From Acidimicrobiaceae bacterium (GTDB lineage: Bacteria; Actinomycetota; Acidimicrobiia; Acidimicrobiales; Ilumatobacteraceae): a stretch of DNA of 10,542 nt. The stretch lies in assembly GCA_006515795.1 (NCBI GenBank), contig VFMC01000012.1:1-10542 (forward strand). The letters are read 5' to 3'. The notes below the pieces were generated by a model. That model ran no database searches. It worked only from the letters and a program-made list of their open reading frames with translations, and had not been told where the DNA came from. Each line of letters opens with the position of its first letter. Positions within the stretch are counted from its first letter, which is position 1. Position numbers and translations under genes: made by a program. Positions 5,561 to 10,542 of this stretch are shown here, piece after piece.

Positions 5561-7668
5561 CGGTGCACTGTTTCTCGGGCCTCAACGGCGTTGGACGGAG
5601 CAGCGGATTGGGCGATCGACAACGAACCCGATGGGCCCCGGCTGCACGACATCCCGGGCGGAACCACCACTGTGGTGAAGGCCGACTCGATCAACGTGGG
5701 CCCCTCCAGCACCTCTTCGGATCCGATCGAGGTGAGCGATCGCACTGCCACCTCGACCATGCCGATGACCGGGAAGTACGCGTGTCGGGTCGTTGCCGCC
5801 GACGCGGTGGCCAGTTCTCCTCCCACTGTGAGCTTGGTCCCGGCACGATCCAGCTCGCATCGAACACGAGCTCCCCAGGTGACGATCTCCACCTGCGATG
5901 CGTGATCGGCAACGCCGAGGACCTGCTCGTGCACAGCGTGGAAGTCTGCGGCGAACGCGATCACGTCGTCGGCTGTCTGGAACCCCGACGAGCCGATCAC
6001 CACCTCGAGGTCCCAGATCTGCTGGGGGTAGTGCGCCTCCGCGAAAAGTTCGACCGACGTGCGGTCTGGTGACACCCCCGACCGGGCAGCGAACGCCCAG
6101 CACTTGGCGCGCAGCGCGTCGAGCGCATCGTTGACCCCCGCGAGGTCGAAGGTGTCCGTCGAGGTGGGAACCGTGAGCGCATACGTGGCCACGAGGTCCG
6201 ACATCAGCGCACCTGCGGCGGCCAGGGCGGCCCCGATCGGCGGGATGAGCAAACGTGGACAACCGAGTCGTTCCGCGACCCACGCCGCGTTGAGACCGGC
6301 CGCTCCGCCGCCGCCGATGAGCACTGCACGGGCCGGGTCGATGCCCTGCTGCAACGTGATGTCTTCGATGGCGCGGACCATCTGTTCCGTTGTCAACCGG
6401 ATGACGGCGTCAGCTGCAGCGAGATCGCCCAGTCGCATCGGTTCGCCGACCGACCTACGAACTGCCGCGACTGAGGCATCGGGCTCGAGCGTCATCGCAC
6501 CGTCGGAGAACGATCGGGGATCGAGGTAGCCCAGCACCAACGCGGCGTCGGTGACCGTGGCCTCGGTGCCCCCTCTGCCGTAACACGCCGGACCCGGCAC
6601 AGAACCAGCGCTACGTGGGCCGACGTGCAAGAGACCACCCGCGTCGACCCAGGCGATGCTCCCTCCCCCGGCGCCGACGCTCTTGACGTCGATCGAGGGG
6701 AAGCCCGTGATGTGGCCGGTGAACCGCGGTCCGATCCACGCATCACGTGTCAGCGGGATGTGACCCTTCCGGACCATCGTGACGTCGTAGGTCGTACCTC
6801 CTGCATCCGCGACGATCACGACTTCCGTGCCACCCTCGGCCTCGGCGTACGCTCGCCCGGCCACTGGCGCCATCGACGGGCCTGAGTTGATCGCATGGAT
6901 CGGCGACCTCGCCACATCGTCGATCTCGAGCACTCCGCCGATCGATGTCACCATCAGCACCTTGCCCGCCAGGCCGGCATCACGCAGGCGGTGGGTGAGA
7001 CTGCTGAGGTAGTCGGTCATGATCGGCTTCAACGACGCATCGATCGCAGCCGATGAGGCCCGTCGGTACTCTCGAAGACAAGGATTCAGCTCGTGCGAAA
7101 GGGTGACGGGCAGTTGCGGTAGTCGCGCTGCCAGCAACTCGCCGACGCGCAGCTCATGAGCCGGGTTGACCGTCGACCACAGCAGGCACACCGCTGCCGC
7201 CTTCACATCGGCGTCGAGCAACCGGCCACAGATGGCATCGACCGCGGCCTCGTCGAGTGGAACCAACACCCGACCGGTCGACGAGATCCGCTCAGGCACC
7301 TCGTAGGTGAGCGAACGCGGAACGTACGGCTCGGGGTACGGGACGGTGAAGTCGAACGGGTCCTCCCGTCCGCCCTCTCGTAGCAGAAGAACGTCGGGAT
7401 GACCCGCCGTGGTCAGGAAGGCGGTCGGGGCGGTCGTCCGGGTCAGCACTGCGTTCAGCGCTCTCGTTGTCGCGTGAGTGAAACGCTCGGTCTGTAGCAG
7501 CATCTCCGAGAGCGGTACACCTTTCGCTTCGGCCGCCCGCCGCAGCACGTCCATTACTCCCTGGATCGGATCCGCGGGAACCGTCGGCGCCTTGAACAGC
7601 TCCAGACCCTGCATCGTCTCGATGACGAGGTCGGTGAACGTTCCCCCGATGTCGACCGAGATCCTCAT
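5557..7668 (-). CDS. hyuA: HyuA-type ATPase subunit, hydantoinase A/oxoprolinase family
   Basis: This 703-residue protein is the ATP-binding subunit of the HyuA/HyuB pair. It has an actin-like ATPase fold that activates the substrate as a phosphorylated intermediate in studied family members. Visible motifs are phosphate-binding DIGGTFTD (6-13), TTRALNAVL (67-75), NPCLREYRRASSAAIDA (195-211), NSGPSMAPVAG (261-271), DAGGTTYDVT (288-297), SVGAGGGSIAW (330-340), PGPACYGRGG (358-367) with TVTDAALVLG, and IPPIGAALAAAGAL (475-488). Two motifs deviate: SAGSVPGP for the common SAGADPGP, and GGGGAAGLNA (452-461) where many members have GGAGPLHA, losing that His. This suggests a distinct subfamily. The ATG at 7668 puts DIGGTFTD at its usual place; the frame stays open to 8244, but that stretch is antisense-free overlap with the decarboxylase gene. 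Eight bases separate it from the decarboxylase stop, and no strong ribosome site is seen. Confidence 0.91.
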   Translation of the reverse strand: MRISVDIGGTFTDLVIETMQGLELFKAPTVPADPIQGVMDVLRRAAEAKGVPLSEMLLQTERFTHATTRALNAVLTRTTAPTAFLTTAGHPDVLLLREGGREDPFDFTVPYPEPYVPRSLTYEVPERISSTGRVLVPLDEAAVDAICGRLLDADVKAAAVCLLWSTVNPAHELRVGELLAARLPQLPVTLSHELNPCLREYRRASSAAIDASLKPIMTDYLSSLTHRLRDAGLAGKVLMVTSIGGVLEIDDVARSPIHAINSGPSMAPVAGRAYAEAEGGTEVVIVADAGGTTYDVTMVRKGHIPLTRDAWIGPRFTGHITGFPSIDVKSVGAGGGSIAWVDAGGLLHVGPRSAGSVPGPACYGRGGTEATVTDAALVLGYLDPRSFSDGAMTLEPDASVAAVRRSVGEPMRLGDLAAADAVIRLTTEQMVRAIEDITLQQGIDPARAVLIGGGGAAGLNAAWVAERLGCPRLLIPPIGAALAAAGALMSDLVATYALTVPTSTDTFDLAGVNDALDALRAKCWAFAARSGVSPDRTSVELFAEAHYPQQIWDLEVVIGSSGFQTADDVIAFAADFHAVHEQVLGVADHASQVEIVTWGARVRCELDRAGTKLTVGGELATASAATTRHAYFPVIGMVEVAVRSLTSIGSEEVLEGPTLIESAFTTVVVPPGMSCSRGPSGSLSIAQSAAPSNAVEARETVHR

Positions 7669-7676
7669 CAGGCGGC

Positions 7677-8927
7677 TCAGAATCCGTACTTGGACATCGA
7701 CGAGCCGCCGATCGCATCCTCGCCGCCGGCGAGCGGCACTGCGAGCGACATCGCCTCGCCGAGGTGCTCGAGCAGCACGTCCAGCATCCCGTCGTTCTGC
7801 GGCATCGGAACGACGACGATGCTGACCGGTGGCGGGGTGGCCGAGGCAGAGAACATCCAACCCCCCTCGCGAAGCGATGCGACAACCGGTCGTAGGTCGA
7901 ACACGTCGGAGTGGACCAGTGCGATGTTGATCCTCGATCCCGGGAAGACTCGCAACCCCTCGATCTTCTCGACCCCTGCGATGAACGCGTCGCGCAGGGC
8001 CATCGACTTGAGCGAGACGGCGCGATACCCCGGCTCGCCGAGGAGCGTGACCATCGCCCATGCACCCGCGATCGGCCCCGCACCACGCGTGCCTGTCATC
8101 GTTCCATTGGGCGGGCAGATCGCCTTCGCCGCGGCGAGGTAACTCTGGTCCCGGAAGAACAACGAGCCCGCCGGCGGCGGCGCCATCCCGTTCTTGTGAA
8201 GATCGGCGCTGATCGAGCAGACGCCATCGACGCGGAAATCCCACAAGGGCATCTCGCGGTCGTAACCCGAGCCCTCGAGGAACGGCAGGATGTAGCCGCC
8301 GAACGCGCCGTCGACGTGAAAGTACAGACCGCGCCGCACGGCGATTTCACCAATCGCCTCGATGGGATCGACGGTGCCGAAAGCCCAGTTGCCAGCCGTG
8401 GCGATGAGTGCGATCGTGTCGGGTCTGATCGCCGCTTCGAATGCTTCGGGGTCGATCTCGCACAGCGTGCCGGGGATCGACGGCACCGGGATCGGATCGA
8501 GCCCGAACATTCGGCACAGCTTCGGGAGCGAGTAGTGACCGATCGCTGGGAACACCACGCTGCCGCCACGGTCAGCGAGCTGGCGTGCAGCAAGGATCCC
8601 GCACATGTTCGATTCGGATCCCCCGCTCGTGACGAAACCCGCCGGCGAATCTGCGCCGAGTATCGAACCCATCCACGACACGATCTGCGACTCCATCTCG
8701 CGCGCTCCGTCGCCCGTGATCCAGGTTTCGCCGTGGAGGAACCTCTCGTAGGCCTCGACCGCAAGATGGCGCACCTCGTCACCCCACGGCAGCTCAGGCG
8801 ATGACACGAGGTGCGGACCCTCGTCGAAGAGGTTCTTGCGCGTCTCTGCGAAACGTGAGGCGCGCTCGAGCCGACCGAGTTCGTCGAGGAAGTCGTAGCG
8901 TTCGATGCCGCTGGGAAACCTGTCCAT
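7677..8927 (-). CDS. PLP-dependent group II decarboxylase / S1P-lyase-like enzyme
   Basis: This 416-residue fold-type I pyridoxal-phosphate enzyme has every key element: TSGGSESN (100-107, phosphate binding), H131 in GHYSLPK (ring stacking), HVDGAFGGYILPFL (204-217, D206 pairs with the pyridine nitrogen), and the Schiff-base lysine K245 in SISADLHKNGMAP. The HVDGAFGG and APPPAGSLFF stretches recall archaeal MfnA (tyrosine/aspartate decarboxylase). SISADxHK and the later GTRGAGPIAGAW segment are closer to sphingosine-1-phosphate lyase. It may therefore decarboxylate an L-amino acid or cleave an amino alcohol phosphate; the sequence does not decide. It lies 33 bases after the SDR gene and 8 bases before hyuA. 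The start is well supported by AGAAGGA 6 bases upstream. No signal peptide or membrane segment is present, unlike eukaryotic S1P lyase. No frameshift or missing residue is seen. Confidence 0.88.
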   Translation of the reverse strand: MDRFPSGIERYDFLDELGRLERASRFAETRKNLFDEGPHLVSSPELPWGDEVRHLAVEAYERFLHGETWITGDGAREMESQIVSWMGSILGADSPAGFVTSGGSESNMCGILAARQLADRGGSVVFPAIGHYSLPKLCRMFGLDPIPVPSIPGTLCEIDPEAFEAAIRPDTIALIATAGNWAFGTVDPIEAIGEIAVRRGLYFHVDGAFGGYILPFLEGSGYDREMPLWDFRVDGVCSISADLHKNGMAPPPAGSLFFRDQSYLAAAKAICPPNGTMTGTRGAGPIAGAWAMVTLLGEPGYRAVSLKSMALRDAFIAGVEKIEGLRVFPGSRINIALVHSDVFDLRPVVASLREGGWMFSASATPPPVSIVVVPMPQNDGMLDVLLEHLGEAMSLAVPLAGGEDAIGGSSMSKYGF

Positions 8928-8933
8928 GCGCAG

Positions 8934-8940
8934 TCCTTCT
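8934..8940 (-). promoter_or_regulatory. Strong Shine-Dalgarno site of the decarboxylase gene
   Basis: On the minus strand the bases read AGAAGGA, placed 6 bases before the ATG at 8927. It fixes the decarboxylase start and is the clearest ribosome-binding site in the minus-strand operon. The hyuA and hyuB starts show none of this quality and probably rely on coupling. Confidence 0.7.
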
Positions 8941-8960
8941 TGGTTCGGGGTGGAGTGGCG

Positions 8961-9704
8961 CTACTGCGCGACCCAGCCGCCGTCGATGAGCAGGCTGACG
9001 CCATGCACGTACGCGGACGCTGGGGATGCGAGGTAGATGACTGCCGGGCTGATGTCGGTGACTGCGCCAATGCGACCAGCAGGGGTCATGGCGAGGATCT
9101 CCTGCTCGAGCTCGGTGGTGATGAGGTCGGCGTTCATCGGTGTTCGAACGTTTCCGGGCGCCACCGCGTTCACCCGAATGCCCGTCGCCGCTAGCTCGCA
9201 GGCGAGCGACTTGACGATGAGCTCGATTGCGCCTTTGGTCGCGCAATAGGCCGAGTCGCGCGGCGAACCGACGTGACCCGACATCGACGAGACGAACACG
9301 ATCGAGCTGCCCGGGCGGAGCACCGGTACCACGGCCTTCGTCAAGCGGTACGGAGCGCGTACGTTTGCGGCCCACTGATCGTCGAGCACCGAATCGGCTG
9401 CGTCGCAAATGGCGCCTTGCAGGTAGATGCCCGCCGAGTGGACGAGCACGTCGATCTGCCCGAAGGCAGCCATCGCAGCATCGACGACGCGTCCCGGGGC
9501 GTCGTCATCGCACAAGTCAGCGACGACACATGCTGTTGCTGCACCGGAGGCACCCACCGTGCTCGCCGAGCTCTCCAGGCGCTGCTGGTCCCGCCCGACG
9601 AGCAGCACCGCGCTCCCGGCCGCACCAAGTGCACGCGCGATCTCCGCTCCGATGCCCGAGCTTGCGCCGGTGACTACGGAGACCATTCCGTCGAGTTCGA
9701 ACAT
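8961..9704 (-). CDS. Short-chain dehydrogenase/reductase (classical SDR)
   Basis: This 247-residue NAD(P)-dependent oxidoreductase of the classical SDR family oxidises an alcohol or reduces a ketone on an unknown substrate. It shows the cofactor loop TGASSGIG (12-19), LVGRD (35-39) after the second strand, ADL (62-64), VHSAG (88-92, in place of NNAG), N114, and the catalytic S140, Y153 and K157 (YCATK). VAPGNVRTPM (181-190) and the C-terminal SLLIDGGW (237-244) are also present. Length is normal. The R38 after the second strand would suit NADPH, a weak hint only. It is the first gene of the minus-strand operon. ATG 9704 (MFELDG) was chosen because it places TGASSGIG normally; ATG 9713 or 9746 would add a short non-conserved tail. 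No Shine-Dalgarno precedes 9704. TACCAT ends 7 bases upstream, so leaderless initiation is possible. Confidence 0.88.
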   Translation of the reverse strand: MFELDGMVSVVTGASSGIGAEIARALGAAGSAVLLVGRDQQRLESSASTVGASGAATACVVADLCDDDAPGRVVDAAMAAFGQIDVLVHSAGIYLQGAICDAADSVLDDQWAANVRAPYRLTKAVVPVLRPGSSIVFVSSMSGHVGSPRDSAYCATKGAIELIVKSLACELAATGIRVNAVAPGNVRTPMNADLITTELEQEILAMTPAGRIGAVTDISPAVIYLASPASAYVHGVSLLIDGGWVAQ

Positions 9705-9826
9705 GCAGATCATGGTAGCCGACTCAGGGATATAGATGCGCATCATTCGTATACACAGCAGCCCAGGCGATCGACGGCCGAGCCCGAGGCGTAGAACTTG
9801 ACGCTCCGCAGCCGGTCACGGGGCTG

Positions 9827-9857
9827 TTGACAGGTCCTTCAATACTCTGCGCATAGT
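9827..9857 (+). promoter_or_regulatory. Candidate sigma-70-type promoter for the amidohydrolase gene
   Basis: A perfect TTGACA (9827-9832) is followed after 19 bases by CATAGT (9852-9857), four of six matches to TATAAT. The spacer is slightly long; GCATAG one base earlier is an alternative. The predicted transcript would begin near 9864 and have a leader of about 60 bases, consistent with the good ribosome-binding site before 9927. Confidence 0.5.
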
Positions 9858-9913
9858 AGGATGAGTTGGGCTGAGTTCGATGTGGTCGATCGGCGACCAT
9901 CGCTGTGCCCGGC

Positions 9914-9920
9914 AAGGAGA
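9914..9920 (+). promoter_or_regulatory. Shine-Dalgarno site of the amidohydrolase gene
   Basis: AAGGAGA sits 6 bases before the ATG at 9927, an almost ideal site that fixes the start of this partial gene. Confidence 0.75.
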
Positions 9921-9926
9921 GCAACC

Positions 9927-10542
9927 ATGGCTGTGATTCGTGACGGCAACCAGGCGACCGAGGTGCTCGATGACCTGCACATCATCGACTGCGACTCGCA
10001 CCTGACCGAGCCACCCGATCTTTGGACGTCGCGGGTACCTGCTTCGATGAAGAACCGCGTGCCGGTTCAACAGACGATCGACGGTCGCACCGCCTGGTAC
10101 CTGGACGGCGAGAGCTGGGCGAGCATCGGCGGCAACACGATCGGCACAGGCAACGTCAAACATCTCGGCACGCACATGGTCCAGCCATTCGATTCGATCG
10201 ACCGTTCGGCGTGGTCCGTCAAAGAGCGGCTGGCTCTACTCGACGAAGCGGGCATTTGGTCGCAGATCCTCTACCCGAATGGGATCGGGTTCTCGTCGAA
10301 CCACGTCTTCGCGATCAGGGACGAGAAGAACCGGCACCTCGTGCTGCAGGCCTACAACGACTTCCTGGTCGACACGCAGGAAGAGTCGAACGATCGGCTC
10401 CTTCCTCAGGCGTTGCTCCCGTTCTGGGACATGGATCTCACGACGAAAGAGATCACCCGCATGGTCGATCGGGGCATTCGCGGCTTCACGATCTCCGACA
10501 AGCCGGAGCTGATCGGGCTACCCGAACTGCCAGAACCGTTCT
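9927..10542 (+). CDS. Metal-dependent amidohydrolase family protein (3' end outside window)
   Basis: The 205 visible codons run open to the window edge. The N-terminus carries IIDCDSHLTEPPDLW (19-33), matching the first-strand D-x-H metal site and the following E-P-x-D-L-W of the amidohydrolase 2 family, a TIM barrel that includes ACMSD-type decarboxylases and hydrolases. Later segments fit the same family: SVKERLALLDEAGIWSQILYPN with GIGF, then AYNDFLVD, RLLPQALLPFWDMD and MVDRGIRGFTIS. The remaining metal ligands would lie past the window end, so intactness is unknown. The start is supported by AAGGAGA 6 bases upstream and a promoter-like element. The gene is divergent from the SDR-decarboxylase-HyuAB operon, and the shared intergenic region makes joint control plausible. 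Members of this family hydrolyse or decarboxylate many cyclic or aromatic compounds, so the substrate is not assignable. Confidence 0.88.
   Translation, partial: MAVIRDGNQATEVLDDLHIIDCDSHLTEPPDLWTSRVPASMKNRVPVQQTIDGRTAWYLDGESWASIGGNTIGTGNVKHLGTHMVQPFDSIDRSAWSVKERLALLDEAGIWSQILYPNGIGFSSNHVFAIRDEKNRHLVLQAYNDFLVDTQEESNDRLLPQALLPFWDMDLTTKEITRMVDRGIRGFTISDKPELIGLPELPEPF

Larger units (their letters stand above)
9705..9926. other. Divergent intergenic region between the SDR operon and the amidohydrolase gene
   Basis: This 222-base gap is the longest in the window and should carry control of both transcription units. The plus-strand half holds a consensus-like TTGACA and the amidohydrolase ribosome site. 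On the minus strand GTATAC (9749-9754) and TATATC near 9729-9734 are AT-rich patches upstream of the SDR gene, but neither pairs with a good -35. I found no convincing long inverted repeat that would mark a regulator operator. If the SDR starts at 9746, the gap shrinks to 180 bases. Confidence 0.6.

Noticed and set aside
7669..8244. Extension of the HyuA frame upstream to an ATG at 8244
   Set aside because: The extra residues are Arg-rich and overlap the decarboxylase coding sequence in another frame. The ATG at 7668 places DIGGTFTD six residues from the start, as is normal for the family.
7911..8804. Plus-strand open frame of 297 codons opposite the decarboxylase
   Set aside because: It is a shadow of the PLP enzyme, with Arg/Asp-rich composition and no domain pattern.

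Overview
The window is GC-rich, densely packed chromosomal DNA whose proteins look actinobacterial. The clearest sign is a glucosyl-3-phosphoglycerate synthase (GpgS) beside a dihydropteroate-synthase-like gene, the arrangement of Mycobacterium tuberculosis Rv1207 (folP2) and Rv1208 (gpgS). The divergence of both proteins from mycobacterial versions, the FolB-FolK fusion and the possible leaderless starts would suit a deep-branching actinobacterium such as an Acidimicrobiia lineage. That placement is inference from remembered families, not from a search.

Layout. (1) 1-1142 is a decayed accessory patch. It holds the tail of an unknown gene, an intact 83-residue protein (150-401), and the nucleotidyltransferase gene that should follow it. 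Only the start (about 398-457) and the last 97 codons (715-1008) of that gene remain. The middle is occupied by a foreign-looking helix-turn-helix gene (477-733), itself frameshifted. (2) 1143-3761 is a housekeeping block: a FolB-FolK fusion for folate synthesis (1198-2070, +), a convergent and unusual FolP-like gene (2072-2824, -) and a divergent gpgS (2862-3761, +). (3) 3785-9704 is one minus-strand operon, in transcription order SDR oxidoreductase, PLP-dependent decarboxylase or lyase, HyuA, HyuB. Gaps are 33 bp, 8 bp and a 4-bp ATGA overlap. (4) After a 222-bp intergenic region, a divergent metal-dependent amidohydrolase gene (9927 onward, +) runs off the window end.

How the genes may work together. 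FolB-FolK supplies two consecutive steps to 6-hydroxymethyl-7,8-dihydropterin pyrophosphate. FolP would use that product, if this divergent protein is a real DHPS. GpgS makes glucosyl-3-phosphoglycerate, a precursor of glucosylglycerate and, in mycobacteria, of methylglucose lipopolysaccharide. The SDR, decarboxylase, HyuA/HyuB and amidohydrolase genes look like a catabolic module for an unidentified nitrogenous or carbonyl substrate. HyuA/HyuB would do ATP-dependent ring opening or carboxylation, and the PLP enzyme would decarboxylate or cleave an amino compound. I know of no described pathway with exactly this set, so this is the best candidate for something new.

I saw no tRNA, rRNA, CRISPR array, insertion sequence or convincing rho-independent terminator. 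No gene-free stretch exceeds 300 bases.
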